Below are positions 19,101 to 27,269 of a DNA stretch of 64,000 nucleotides, one piece after another. How positions within the stretch are numbered: position 1 is the first letter of the stretch; every line of letters begins with the position of its first letter. Origin of the DNA: Nitrospira sp. (lineage in GTDB: Bacteria; Nitrospirota; Nitrospiria; Nitrospirales; Nitrospiraceae); NCBI GenBank assembly GCA_029194665.1, contig JARFXO010000002.1:124001-188000 (forward strand). The letters run 5' to 3'. The translations under genes were made by a program, and so were the position numbers. The notes beneath the pieces were generated by a model that saw nothing but the letters and a program-made list of their open reading frames with translations, was not told the origin of the DNA and made no database searches.

Positions 19101-19249
19101 TCCGTTGCCGCCTTCCGTGTAAAGGTCGTCGCAATGACGCCGCTGGGCGAGACTTGCTCGGAGCTGAGCTTTTCGTGAAGGATCTGCGTGAGCCGGTAGG
19201 TCTTCCCGCTTCCTGCGCCTGCACTGACAAATGTGATCCTGCCAGCCAT
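16106..19249 (-). CDS. UvrD/AddA-like ATP-dependent helicase with C-terminal PD-(D/E)XK nuclease
   Basis: 1047-residue superfamily-1 helicase-nuclease of the AddA/RecB type. Helicase motifs in order: Walker A VSAGAGSGKTYRL (residues ~8-20), motif II LLLVDEFQDTSP (~350), motif V MTHHAAKGLEWPIV, motif VI LYVSMTRARDCL. The C-terminal nuclease shows RIDLLLEVPEGWVVLDHKAN (D...D-x-K) and a QLSCY helix, near the end as in AddA. It starts 3 bp after the AddB-like stop. Canonical AddAB repairs double-strand breaks and degrades linear DNA; here the pair stands in an accessory region with a SNF2 protein, so a defence role is plausible. The intact motifs argue for activity. Confidence 0.88.
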   Translation of the reverse strand: MAGRITFVSAGAGSGKTYRLTQILHEKLSSEQVSPSGVIATTFTRKAATELRERVRIALLENGEVTLANSMGQARIGTVNSVSGGLLERFAFEAGLAPVQRVLEEAQAGALVREALDAVSDTETLQRINSPARRLGIDDWDEKLKLLIDQARANDIAPDRCATFGARNAKDLLTHLPAPSVEDLDAALVRTIERVLPELDQRATGKKNTAEYMTLARETMRAVKNGNTTWADWVKLSKAAPESGLKTQAQPVTDIAGRFAAHPKLREDIVEYLSAIFRLGAKTLEAYAQRKRELGVLDFVDQEHLFLGLLENPSVREVLSEELELLLVDEFQDTSPIQLEIFVRLSRIARETVWVGDVKQAIYGFRGSDGELMKAVIGRLSSLGGTKEILGQSRRSRPSLVRLVNAAFGEVFSPGFSRNEVELTPVRDEKVQDPPFAGWTLNGKNAEERAAALAEGIKALVGSGYCIVDPKTGSPRAAHFGDFAVLCKTNDRVQTVAEALRAASVPWATQQSGLLSTPEAVLALACLRRLNDPRDTLASAEILSLADCEEPEAWLSDRLQYLEKDGDKARWRDEGKGGHPLLTRIAELRAQASLLSPYAAMELIITQCDLAGRVLRWRRDELVARVRLANLDALRNLARSYEETCLARREPAALSGLILWFGEQARGKLDILAEPPVDAVKVMTHHAAKGLEWPIVILLDLEKDIQDRLWSVSARSDVDLDVAAPLKDRWIRYWPWPFGAQQKVDIADRIAQSPEGVRLRAEAIDEAKRLLYVSMTRARDCLVFGLPAKRGSCEWLGSLNAPWLAPDAATDSIVLPDDSKIPFQFRSLQAPSAMAATMEPDTALRWFPVPDSRTERLPAVFLASASVSQPCKVMETLSLGERIKLKAEIDMTALGNAVHACMATAFTDPQTTLDETRVTRILDGFGLASAIDPTELGRQIKAIETWVAARWPDCRRHAEITIESVLFNGQILQGRIDLLLEVPEGWVVLDHKANPASRDKWNDVASEHSGQLSCYTEALVRVTGRSVRESWLVLPVAAGAVRIAIGE

Positions 19250-19252
19250 CGG

Positions 19253-21883
19253 TCAGTTCTCCCACCCGACAAGCCAGCGGTACTCGTCATATTCTTCAGA
19301 CAACGCTTCCGGTACGAGGGCGCCGGGAGGTGCTTCCGAATCCGGGGTCGGCTCGATGTCTTCGACGGCAATCTCGATCTTTCCTCCGTCGATTTGGGAA
19401 CGGCGCCATCTCCAAGTCGCGACGAGTTGATCCCACAGTTGCTGGGTGGTTCCCGTAGAGTTTGATTGCACGGTTTGCGCTTGGGGAAAGAATGTTGCAT
19501 CGGGCGCGAGGAGGCGCGACGCCTCAAGGATGAAATAGGCAACCTCCGGCCAGGTTCCTGTTTCCTGTCGCAACAGCTCTGCATACAGAGCCAACTGCAG
19601 ATGCCTATTCTTAGCGAGGCGATCCTTGTGTGTGTTGGCACCTGCCCATTTCATATCGACGATGGCCTGGCCGCCCGCTTGCTTGCGCACGACGAGATCG
19701 GCTTGTCCTTCGAGGTTGCCTCCAGCAAACTTTCCGGTCAGACTGCGCTCCGATTCCACCACAACAATACCGGCGGCAGAGAATTGTCGCTGGATCTCTT
19801 CAAGCGCGCGGCCCAACGCTGCGCGAAGCCACTCTCGATCCATGCGACGGCCCGGCATCAGCAGGACAGCACCCTCCTCCGCCACGACAGACTCGAATTC
19901 CTGCAACAACCAACCTGCCAGCGCATCCCCATGAAGCTCATGCGCATTCCCGACATGAAAAAATCGGTCAACGATCCGATGCGCGAGATTACCGTAGAGC
20001 CGATTCTCATCGGTCACGGCAAGAAGGTTCGACGGATTAAGTCGAGCCGCGTACTTCAAGACCCATTGATGGGGCGCATTGAGGAACAGGTTGAGGCTCG
20101 AATAGGACTCGCTGGGCCGACGCGCAATTGCGACCTCACGAGGGAGCTGCCACCATCGCCTGCGTTGCGGGAGCGGCACATGGGCCACTTGCTGCAGGTC
20201 TTTCCCGGCATGACCATTCACCAGGACTTCGAGCGGCTCCGGCCGGAGATCGCTGATGAGCCCTTGAATTTCAAGCCAAATCGGGTGCACTTCCACACCC
20301 GGAGGAGGAAGCACAAGCACCAGCTGCTTCCGAACGCTGAGGATGGGGCGAAGCCAATCATGGCTTTGATGTGCCAGGACCTTATCAAGAGGCGGGAGTT
20401 CGACACCGGCTCGCGCGAGCATGTCCAGTTCGCGGCGACTCCAAGGATAGCGGTTAGGCAGCGAGGGTGCTCCCATCTGCCACCAAATCACCTGATCAAA
20501 GGGTTCAATCACTGCGGCAGGGTTAGATGCAGAAGGCACACATCCGACCTGAGCATGCATCGCGAAGTTCGGCGCGCCTCGGCCTGTGCAATGAGCCACC
20601 AGGGTTTCAATCGCGACCGGCTTGATGGAGGTTTCCCCCTGAGCAGCCAACGCTTCAAGCGAGGCGGCCACCGCCATGGCCTGCCTGTATCCTGTGGCAT
20701 TCGCCAGACTGAGAACGGAGTCCTGATCGTACATACCAGCTTGGAAGTAGTCGCGAACCCTCCAGATGCGTTCGAGCACCGTCGCAATCGGGGCACCTTG
20801 CATAGGGCTATAGCGGGGATGTTCGATCCAGCCTGCCAAAGAATCGCGGATCTCCGCAACACGATCCGGATACTGTCTTTCGAGGTGATCGATAGTTTCC
20901 CGCCAGCGAGGTCCGCCGATTCCTGGGGTTTCTGCAATAACCTCAGCCAATCGTCTGCGGACATATCCAGGCACAGGTCCAATGGGGTGAGAGAGAAATT
21001 CCAGAAGGGCGTAGACATCAAGCGGTTCCCAGATGATGGCGAGGGCGAGAGGCAACACTTGCAGCGCAGGGACTAACGGGCTCGAATCCTGACATCCCTG
21101 CCTGGGGACGTCGGCTGCATTAAACGTAGCATCAAGTAACGAACCGTCATGCTCAGCGACAATTGCGACCTCCTGCTGATGTGCAGTAAGCAATTGTGCC
21201 ACCCATCGTGCCGCAAGCAGACTGGTCTCTGCACACACCACACGCAGACTCCCATCGTCCGACCAGGCAACCTTCCCATTTGGTTTCTTGCCCTCATGGG
21301 CCACCTTGAGGACACGCTGAAGCTTCCCCAGAACGGTGTGTTCGGACGCTTGAGGTTCATAGGCTCGTGGAGATTGGACCGGCAGCTTCGCGAGGACTTC
21401 CCGCCAGCGCTTCGAAAAGGCTTCTACCGAATCGACGAGCTTGAGAGTTTCGATTCCAGATTTCTGTCCAGAAAGCGCCTCCGCCAACTGGCCCAGTCGT
21501 TCCCCTAGCGAAGGAAACACTACCTCCCGGGCAACCTTCTCCACCGCCGCTATGTCGCCGATTCGCAGTTCTGCTCCAGGTGGCGCATTGCCATTCCAGC
21601 CACCCAGATACCACTCGTCTCGCCATGACAAGAGTGAAGCGGATACTCCGATCGGATCGACAGCGAACGATGCATGATAGAAGCGCTCTGGCGTATCGCA
21701 ACGCTTGAGACATTCACGATACTGGGTGATTCGTTGTGCCTGCGTGCATTCCGCACGCGGCAATCCAACCCTCGTCTCAAGGAGGTTCAACAATCCTAGG
21801 GGGCCAAGAACAGGCTCCCCCAATCGATTGGCCGGGCGCCAGCCGTGTTCACCATCCAAGTGGAGTCCGAACACGACTTTCAT
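19253..21883 (-). CDS. AddB-like nuclease subunit
   Basis: 876 residues starting MKVVFGLHLDGEHGW, first gene of the operon. The N-terminal and middle parts resemble an inactivated helicase as in AddB (no clear Walker A). The C-terminal PD-(D/E)XK nuclease is GNLEGQADLVVRKQAGGQAI, then VDMKWAG (D...D-x-K) and LQLALYAELLRQ. The four cysteines of the AddB iron-sulphur cluster are not seen around this domain, which sets it apart from Bacillus AddB. With the adjacent AddA-like protein it would form a heterodimeric helicase-nuclease with two nuclease sites. No partner gene lies upstream on this strand. Confidence 0.8.
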   Translation of the reverse strand: MKVVFGLHLDGEHGWRPANRLGEPVLGPLGLLNLLETRVGLPRAECTQAQRITQYRECLKRCDTPERFYHASFAVDPIGVSASLLSWRDEWYLGGWNGNAPPGAELRIGDIAAVEKVAREVVFPSLGERLGQLAEALSGQKSGIETLKLVDSVEAFSKRWREVLAKLPVQSPRAYEPQASEHTVLGKLQRVLKVAHEGKKPNGKVAWSDDGSLRVVCAETSLLAARWVAQLLTAHQQEVAIVAEHDGSLLDATFNAADVPRQGCQDSSPLVPALQVLPLALAIIWEPLDVYALLEFLSHPIGPVPGYVRRRLAEVIAETPGIGGPRWRETIDHLERQYPDRVAEIRDSLAGWIEHPRYSPMQGAPIATVLERIWRVRDYFQAGMYDQDSVLSLANATGYRQAMAVAASLEALAAQGETSIKPVAIETLVAHCTGRGAPNFAMHAQVGCVPSASNPAAVIEPFDQVIWWQMGAPSLPNRYPWSRRELDMLARAGVELPPLDKVLAHQSHDWLRPILSVRKQLVLVLPPPGVEVHPIWLEIQGLISDLRPEPLEVLVNGHAGKDLQQVAHVPLPQRRRWWQLPREVAIARRPSESYSSLNLFLNAPHQWVLKYAARLNPSNLLAVTDENRLYGNLAHRIVDRFFHVGNAHELHGDALAGWLLQEFESVVAEEGAVLLMPGRRMDREWLRAALGRALEEIQRQFSAAGIVVVESERSLTGKFAGGNLEGQADLVVRKQAGGQAIVDMKWAGANTHKDRLAKNRHLQLALYAELLRQETGTWPEVAYFILEASRLLAPDATFFPQAQTVQSNSTGTTQQLWDQLVATWRWRRSQIDGGKIEIAVEDIEPTPDSEAPPGALVPEALSEEYDEYRWLVGWEN

Positions 21884-22410
21884 CAGAACAACTCAGCCAT
21901 AAGAAAATGAAATCCAGATTGCCTTAACTACCGAGAGCCACTGGCGAGAAAGAACGAAAAATACTCCACTATTTGCTGCTCATCGATAATTGTGCAACGT
22001 GGCACGTTTCACCGCTCAGAATACTTCCATTCGCAAACGAAGTCACTCTCTATCCAGTTCTCCGAGTTGGACTTGCAGGAACAACAACGACACCACATCT
22101 ATTCCTGTTGGCGGTTTACCGGAGCCGCGCTAGATTGCTTTCTTTACTACATGCCTCCGTTATCCCGGCATCTCCACCTGCAGGTGGGATATGTTGCCGC
22201 ACCATCGGCTGCCCATACGCCAGGCAGTTTGAGCGATTTGCCAGGCAGACACTGAAGCAACCGGTCATTCCGATTTCAGTTGGGCAGTGCGATGCATCGC
22301 GATGGCCGGATTGGGTTCAAGGACTGTGACGTCCAGAGAGATGCGATAGCCGCTCACTTCAGATTGATCAAGTCCAGCCGCATGAGCGTAGCACAGGGCG
22401 GTGTATTACC
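21884..22410. other. ~530 bp intergenic, no gene recognised
   Basis: Lies between the 5' end of the AddAB-SNF2 operon and the 3' end of the relaxase gene, so it must hold the operon promoter. Short + frames here (for example 21992-22255) give no recognisable protein. No clear terminator or repeat was found. Confidence 0.5.
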
Positions 22411-23391
22411 TTAGGACCGGTCTCGCTCCGGCGAACGAGTCTTTAGAACGCCCCGCGACCGCTCACTCAAGTAGCGGACAAGGTCTGCGGCCAGTTGCCG
22501 ATCCTCCCCACGGTCTGACCGGGCTAACGTCCGCATCACCTGCTCATAATTCCGCATGACGTCCTGGGTTCGTCCAGGTCGGCGCGTGGTGCGTTTCAGT
22601 CGCTCCAACGTCTCCCCTTTCCTACTCACCTCATGCAGGTGCCGCACCGTCCAACGTTCATGCGTCGTGCGGTGAATCCGGCTCGTAGTGGTGGCCTCGA
22701 TGCCATGCTCGCGTAAGGCTTCCGCAAACCCCTCCCGCCAACGTTGCAGATCGGCCTTTCTCGGATTCAAGCGGACCCCATCGAGGCCTGCTGCTTTCAC
22801 TGTAAGATGCACATGTGGATGCGGAGAGGGGTGCGGATCTGGATCGGTCTCAAACGTGTGCAGCACCATCGCGTACTGAAACCCTGAGAACTCCCGCATC
22901 GCAAAGTCACGGGCCGCGCGTTGAACAGACAACGGATCGGTGCGTGTCGGCATGGAGAGGACGAGATGAAAGGCATCGCGCATGGTCGAATTTGCCGCGA
23001 TCGGCATCCCTCCATCCCGCCATTCGTCTTTCAGATCGGCCACTGCCTCCTTCCCGAGAATCACCTGACCGTCTTGATCTTCGATCTCGAGAAGCCCATC
23101 GCGCGAAATGTAGGTGAGGTTGTTCGAGATGCCCTTCATCCCTTTCGGCGCCCTGACGAGTTTCACCACGACTTGGGGTGAACGCCGAACCATCGCTTGT
23201 AATTTCCGCCGCACATAGGTCGCCCGAGCCTGTGACGTGCTAAGCCGTCCGCCGGTACTCACGCGCTTGGCGGAACTCAGACGAACACTCCTGCTGGACC
23301 TCGGTCGTGGGAGGGTCTCCGTTGAGACATTGAAGAGCCGACTCCCCCACTCATCGAGCTTCTCGTCAATCTGGTTGGTTGGCGGGGTCAT
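22411..23391 (-). CDS. VirD2-like (MOBP) relaxase
   Basis: 326-residue mobilisation relaxase. It shows GISNNLTYISRDG (motif I, with the Y..R stretch) and HPSPHPHVHLTVKA (motif III, the metal-binding histidines), both in the N-terminal half, followed by a basic tail. The protein would nick at oriT and attach to the 5' end through a tyrosine. I take the ATG at 23391, which overlaps the MobC stop in an ATGA; the open frame further upstream only shadows mobC. No type IV secretion genes are present, so this is a mobilisable element that would need a helper. Confidence 0.87.
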   Translation of the reverse strand: MTPPTNQIDEKLDEWGSRLFNVSTETLPRPRSSRSVRLSSAKRVSTGGRLSTSQARATYVRRKLQAMVRRSPQVVVKLVRAPKGMKGISNNLTYISRDGLLEIEDQDGQVILGKEAVADLKDEWRDGGMPIAANSTMRDAFHLVLSMPTRTDPLSVQRAARDFAMREFSGFQYAMVLHTFETDPDPHPSPHPHVHLTVKAAGLDGVRLNPRKADLQRWREGFAEALREHGIEATTTSRIHRTTHERWTVRHLHEVSRKGETLERLKRTTRRPGRTQDVMRNYEQVMRTLARSDRGEDRQLAADLVRYLSERSRGVLKTRSPERDRS

Positions 23392-23939
23392 TGGAGGTGC
23401 CAGCGCTCCACGGTCCCGCGTAAGACATCGGACACTTTCTTCGTATGGGCCTGGATGACGCGAGATAGTTCGGTGATGACTTCGACCCGAAAGGCGGTCC
23501 GATTCTGAGGCGCGGTATTCAAGACTTTTGCAATCTGGTTCAGGTTCCTGCCCAAAGCCAGCAGTTGTTGGTTCGAGCGGGCCAATGTCTCCAATTCCGG
23601 CTGTCCGACCTGCGGTTGCCCGGTCAACTTGGTGCGCACCATTGCCACCACCCATTTCGTCGGCACGTAACCTTCGTGACCGGCCATCTTCTTCAGGGCG
23701 GCGAGCTCTGAGGTCGTCAGGTTCAGTTCGATGCGAGCGGTCGCTCGTTCTCGCTTTGGGATGGCGCGACTCCGAGTCATCGGGGCCCGCGTCGCTCGCC
23801 GGTCCATGGCCTGCCGAAGGGCGTTCCGGAATGCATGGCTCGGAGTGATACCTTGCTGCTCACACCAGGCCTGCCATGGCGCTTTGAGTTCACCCAAATC
23901 CACCGTGACCGTGGTCGTCCGTTTCGCCCGCTGCCCCAT
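23388..23939 (-). CDS. mobC: MobC-like relaxosome accessory protein
   Basis: 183 residues. N-terminal part RTTTVTVDLGELKAPWQAWC, then a ribbon-helix-helix-like region RATARIELNLTTSELAALKK, and the MobC helix LLALGRNLNQIAKVLNTAPQ. MobC proteins bind near nic and help the relaxase open the strands. Start at MGQRAKRT (23939); a Met 12 codons upstream is the alternative. The gene is translationally coupled to the relaxase and lies 115 bp from the candidate oriT, the expected order. Confidence 0.83.
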   Translation of the reverse strand: MGQRAKRTTTVTVDLGELKAPWQAWCEQQGITPSHAFRNALRQAMDRRATRAPMTRSRAIPKRERATARIELNLTTSELAALKKMAGHEGYVPTKWVVAMVRTKLTGQPQVGQPELETLARSNQQLLALGRNLNQIAKVLNTAPQNRTAFRVEVITELSRVIQAHTKKVSDVLRGTVERWHLQ

Positions 23940-24053
23940 CAGCTCACCTGCACCAGCCCAAATTGAGACACCCAACTCCCCTCACCGACCTGTGGCTGAT
24001 TCCGGTCATGAGGGATCAAAGCACAATACGCACAAGAATACGATAAACCCAGA

Positions 24054-24123
24054 ATGTAAGACAACTACGGGCAACAGCCATATCCTGAAAACCTCTTACA
24101 ACCTCTTAAAATCGGTCTTACAT
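24054..24123. other. oriT: candidate oriT with VirD2/RK2-type nic core
   Basis: TATCCTG at 24081-24087 matches the MOBP nic consensus YATCCTG/Y in its first seven bases; the base after the nick would be A instead of a pyrimidine. It sits between inverted repeat arms ATGTAAGAC (24054-24062) and GTCTTACAT (24115-24123), 115 bp upstream of mobC and the VirD2-like relaxase. Position, core and flanking repeat together make this the likely transfer origin. Confidence 0.65.
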
Positions 24124-24357
24124 CATACCTATGCCGACACAGACCAAGACCAGGGATCAACCGCTCACGCCGTGCGAAAGACGCCCGAAACGGGCTCGGA
24201 TCAGTCGCTCAGTGGAGCCTCCGGCAAGGTGGGCTGGCTGGCATTGGGAGTCGGCTTGTCCGGTTTCCAGCAATTCGGGGTCCCCCATATGAGGCGGATT
24301 CTCTTCTTGATATCCTGGGTCACAGGGCACAGCCTGTGCGTTATTGAGGCGACTCTC

Positions 24358-25173
24358 ATGCGCCTGAATTGGATGAATGGTCTTCTATGCCTTCTGACCA
24401 TCTGCTTGATGAGCGGGCTCGTGGCCTGTGGAAGCCTGGCGAGCTGCTTCAACAGTGGGTTCGCTCCTATCGCCTGTGGCGGCGGGTATGGCGAGAGCGA
24501 CGTTTCTTCTCTGCCTCAACCCACGGCCACGTCGGCGGAAGGTCGCTGGACGGGCGCGACGCCCACAGGTCGCATCGTCACTGGGCTGGTCCTCGATGAC
24601 GGCTCGTATTGGGTGTTCTATACGGCACGAGGTAATCCCAACTTCCTGGCTGGGCTGGTTCAGGGAACTGGCACCTCCCACTCCAGCTCTTTCGGTTCCT
24701 CGAACACGAGAGATTTCAATGTGGAAGGCGGAGGTATTCGCGCGGCGACGATGCGTGGCACCTATGTGCCGAACAAGAGCTTTCACGGGACGATCACCTA
24801 CTTCAACGGCGACACAGAGAACTTTACGAGGACGTACGATGGGGACTCTGAGTTGGCTCCGAATCTGAATCTGGTGGCCGGGACCTATGCTGGGCTCCGC
24901 ACCGACAATCACACGGTGACAGTGACCGTAGATTCAGCTGGCACACTGTCAGGTCATTCATCCGACGGCTGCACCGTTGCTGGAACCTTGTCTCCTCGTG
25001 CAACGGGCAATGTGTTTCATGCCTCGGTTACATTCGGAGGTAGCGCCTGTCGCGATGGAACCGAGACAGTCAGGGGAGTGGCCTTTTACGATGCCGCGAC
25101 CGACCGGCTTTACGGTGCCGCTCTCAACAGGGCCAGGACCAATAGCTTTATCTTTTTCGGCACGAAGCGGTAA
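24358..25173 (+). CDS. predicted lipoprotein, unknown function
   Basis: 271 residues from the ATG at 24358. The N-terminus is a lipoprotein signal: hydrophobic LLCLLTICLMSGL followed by the lipobox LVAC, so the mature protein starts at that Cys and is lipid-anchored. The mature part is rich in G, S and T with repeated strand-like blocks (GSYWVFYTARGNPNFLAGLV, GTYAGLRTDNHTVTVTVDSA), consistent with an all-beta domain of about 230 residues; no family is recognised. A longer open frame upstream is not coding-like. No neighbour shares its direction. Confidence 0.7.
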   Translation: MRLNWMNGLLCLLTICLMSGLVACGSLASCFNSGFAPIACGGGYGESDVSSLPQPTATSAEGRWTGATPTGRIVTGLVLDDGSYWVFYTARGNPNFLAGLVQGTGTSHSSSFGSSNTRDFNVEGGGIRAATMRGTYVPNKSFHGTITYFNGDTENFTRTYDGDSELAPNLNLVAGTYAGLRTDNHTVTVTVDSAGTLSGHSSDGCTVAGTLSPRATGNVFHASVTFGGSACRDGTETVRGVAFYDAATDRLYGAALNRARTNSFIFFGTKR

Positions 25174-25261
25174 GCCTCACCGGTTCCATGTTCTGTAAGA
25201 GCTTCCTTTTTGACGAGAGCATGATCGCAACACATCATGCCCTCTGAATGGATCGAGGAGA

Positions 25262-25687
25262 CTACGGAGATAAGATCTCTCGAACCGCAGTGGGGGCAAA
25301 GAAGCCCTGATCTCGGAGCGTGGCAAGCCAGGCCCAGGCAAACTCCTTCAAGTCCTGCTTCAGCGCGGGCACGACGTGCGTACGCCTGCCCGCCTCGTCA
25401 TACCGATAGACGTCTTGAACGATCCCCAGGTAGTCGTTCCTATACCACACCGGTTCGGCTACCGCGCCGTCGGGTAAGTTGTGATACAGGAACACCATGT
25501 CGGGATCGCGCATCAGATCGCCGTTCTGTTCCCCGTAATGGCACAGCGACACCAGCCGGTGTCCGTCTTCACTGGATCCAATCTCCTCGACAGACAGCGG
25601 CAAATAGCCAGGGACCGTGATACGCACCGCACGTGCGCCGTTGAGCAAGCAATTCAAATCCGTGGCAAAGGCTCGATACAGTTTCAT
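25262..25687 (-). CDS. DUF6908-like element protein
   Basis: About 141 residues, MKLYRAFATDLNCLLNG, with SLCHYGEQNGDLMRDPDMVF in the middle, the stretch typical of DUF6908-type proteins carried by plasmids and integrative elements. No enzymatic motif and no membrane segment. It is followed upstream (same strand) by another small element gene, so both are probably accessory genes of the mobilisable unit. The second of two adjacent Met codons is used. The family name is from memory of the motif. Confidence 0.65.
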   Translation of the reverse strand: MKLYRAFATDLNCLLNGARAVRITVPGYLPLSVEEIGSSEDGHRLVSLCHYGEQNGDLMRDPDMVFLYHNLPDGAVAEPVWYRNDYLGIVQDVYRYDEAGRRTHVVPALKQDLKEFAWAWLATLRDQGFFAPTAVREILSP

Positions 25688-25753
25688 CATCGTGTTCCTT
25701 TCTTGGCGTGCAGGAAGCCCCCGACCGGAGGGCCGGAGGCTTCCACACTGCGG

Positions 25754-25996
25754 TCAGCGACCTGACCGATCAGTAACCCAGAGTTTCGCCTGTTGGGCGA
25801 CCGCGACAAGCGCGTCAAGGTCCGCCAGGCCGAAAGATTCGGAATTCTTCCAAACTCCATCTCGGTCCTTGTACGAGCGGGCGACGGTTACGTTGTAGAA
25901 CGAACCGTTCATGCCCTCGTTCTTCCAGATGCTCGCCTTGATGCTGCTGCATCGAAGCGTGGTGACCGGCTTGGGTTTCTTGTCTTGAGGTGCCAT
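25754..25996 (-). CDS. small conserved element protein (80 aa)
   Basis: 80 residues, MAPQDKKPKPVTTLRCSSIK, then ASIWKNEGMNGSFYNVTVAR and SYKDRDGVWKNSESFG. A strong ribosome site (AAAGGAGACACACC) decides the start at 25996; the open frame runs further upstream but is not used. This short one-domain family is frequent in plasmids and islands and has no assigned role. The beta-rich pattern suggests a small nucleic-acid-binding fold; that is inference. A frameshifted paralogue lies at 9274-9500. Confidence 0.75.
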   Translation of the reverse strand: MAPQDKKPKPVTTLRCSSIKASIWKNEGMNGSFYNVTVARSYKDRDGVWKNSESFGLADLDALVAVAQQAKLWVTDRSGR

Positions 25997-26633
25997 GGTG
26001 TGTCTCCTTTGGTTAGAGTTGATGTGTTGGCCTCTCACGAGGAGGGGGAGGCCACACAGCGACGACAAAGGAGACAGAGAGGACGCCGCCACCTGGCGGG
26101 CCGGCGGGCGCGATGCGGAGGAATGCCCGCGAAAGACGACGCGGGTTCTCGCGGCGTGCGGGCATGATCGACGCAGCCCGCCGGGGGAAAGCCAGGGCGA
26201 AGGCCGGATGCGCACAGGCACCGAGACTACCAGCCGGGCCACACGCACCGAGAGCACGGCATGATCAGAAGGAAGATATGAGGCGAGAAGGTCCTCTTCA
26301 GATAGACCGAAGAGACCAAGCCCGTTCGCCAAAGTGGAAGAAGATCAACGAGTCGGCTTCGAGACGGTCTTGTGAGCTTGACGCGGCTGTCGGCTAGCAG
26401 GCGATTGAGCACATCTCACGGGAGTCGATGAACGCCGTGGCATGCTGGACGGCCCGAGTCGGCGAAAGGCGAAATGTTCCGTGATCAAGCGGGAACTCTG
26501 GAGCCTACGGACACATGTCGTCGCACACGATCCCTCGCCACCTAGCATGACCGGTGCTCCGCCCCTACCGAAGTCTTCGCAACCGCTCGCATGGTTGACT
26601 TGCATAGCACGACAAAAGTAGTTACACTCTCTC
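25997..26633. other. ~640 bp without a recognised gene
   Basis: GC-rich, with short frames in several registers but none with coding character. The end next to the BrnT gene has TTGACT at 26595-26600 and TAGTTA at 26619-26624 with 18 bp between, a plausible promoter for the toxin-antitoxin pair. Confidence 0.4.
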
Positions 26634-26881
26634 GTGCGTTATGAATGGGACGAAGCCAAGAACCGCAGCAATCGTGCCAAGCACGGCTTGGACTTTGCCG
26701 ATGCCGAACAGGTCTTCGCCGGCCGCTGCGTCAGCTTTATCGATGACCGTTTCGACTATGGAGAGAAACGGCTGGTTACTCTCGGAATGCTCGCGGGGCG
26801 TGTCGTGGTGATGGCTCAGCCCCGCGCAAGCACGAGGTGACGCGCATGATCTCCATGAGAAAGGCGAACCGAGGTGAGTAG
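26634..26881 (+). pseudogene. brnT: BrnT toxin gene with a frameshift near its 3' end
   Basis: GTG start, MRYEWDEAKNRSNRAKHGLD, then FADAEQVFAGRCVSFIDDRF: the BrnT ribonuclease-type toxin start ('f.WD..K...N..KHgv.F..A..vF.d'). After VVVMA the frame ends in QPRASTR. The next frame continues KHEVTRMISMRKANRGE, the normal BrnT ending, to TAG at 26879-26881. One base missing near 26818 explains this. As read, the toxin lacks its correct C-terminus and is probably inactive. The corrected gene overlaps the brnA start at 26874. Confidence 0.75.
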
Positions 26882-27185
26882 AAAATCTATCAAAAGCGAC
26901 GTGGCGAGACTTGACCGACTAAAGGATCGGGACATCAACTATTCGGAGATTCCACCGCTGGATCCTTCGTTTTTCAAGAAGGCGACCCAGGCCTGGCCAC
27001 CGGCGAAGCAACAAGTCACGGTGCGCCTGGACGTCGATGTGCTCAACTGGCTCAAACTGCACGGGAAGGGCTATCAGACTCGACTGAACCGCATTTTGCG
27101 CGCAGCCATGGAGCACCAGACTCAGCACCAGCAACACATGCCGAAAAATCGTACACGATCGCGTCGGCGCCCCCATGCGGCGTAA
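26874..27185 (+). CDS. brnA: BrnA-family antitoxin
   Basis: 103 residues from GTG. N-terminal linker SRKSIKSDVARLDRL, DRDINYSEIPPLDPSFFKKA (the 'DiDfSdiPelte' stretch common in BrnA), then the ribbon-helix-helix KQQVTVRLDVDVLNWLKLHG followed by KGYQTRLNRILRAAM. It neutralises BrnT and represses the operon in characterised pairs. The reading frame is intact although its toxin is broken upstream. Confidence 0.85.
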   Translation: MSRKSIKSDVARLDRLKDRDINYSEIPPLDPSFFKKATQAWPPAKQQVTVRLDVDVLNWLKLHGKGYQTRLNRILRAAMEHQTQHQQHMPKNRTRSRRRPHAA

Positions 27186-27269
27186 CGAAGGGGGATCTCG
27201 CCCTCATCCGCGCAACAGCCATCCGGTGCCGAATCAAGCTGTGACTTGATGACACTCGTATCGGCCTCC

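Noticed and set aside
19466-21076. 536-codon + frame opposite the AddB-like gene
   Set aside because: Arg- and His-rich shadow of a well-supported gene; no family.
24320-24335. Second TATCCTG at about 24328 as the nic site
   Set aside because: Farther from mobC and without flanking arms; kept only as the alternative.
23731-24357. 5' extension of the lipoprotein frame to 23731
   Set aside because: Overlaps mobC and the oriT; lipoprotein signal starts at 24358.
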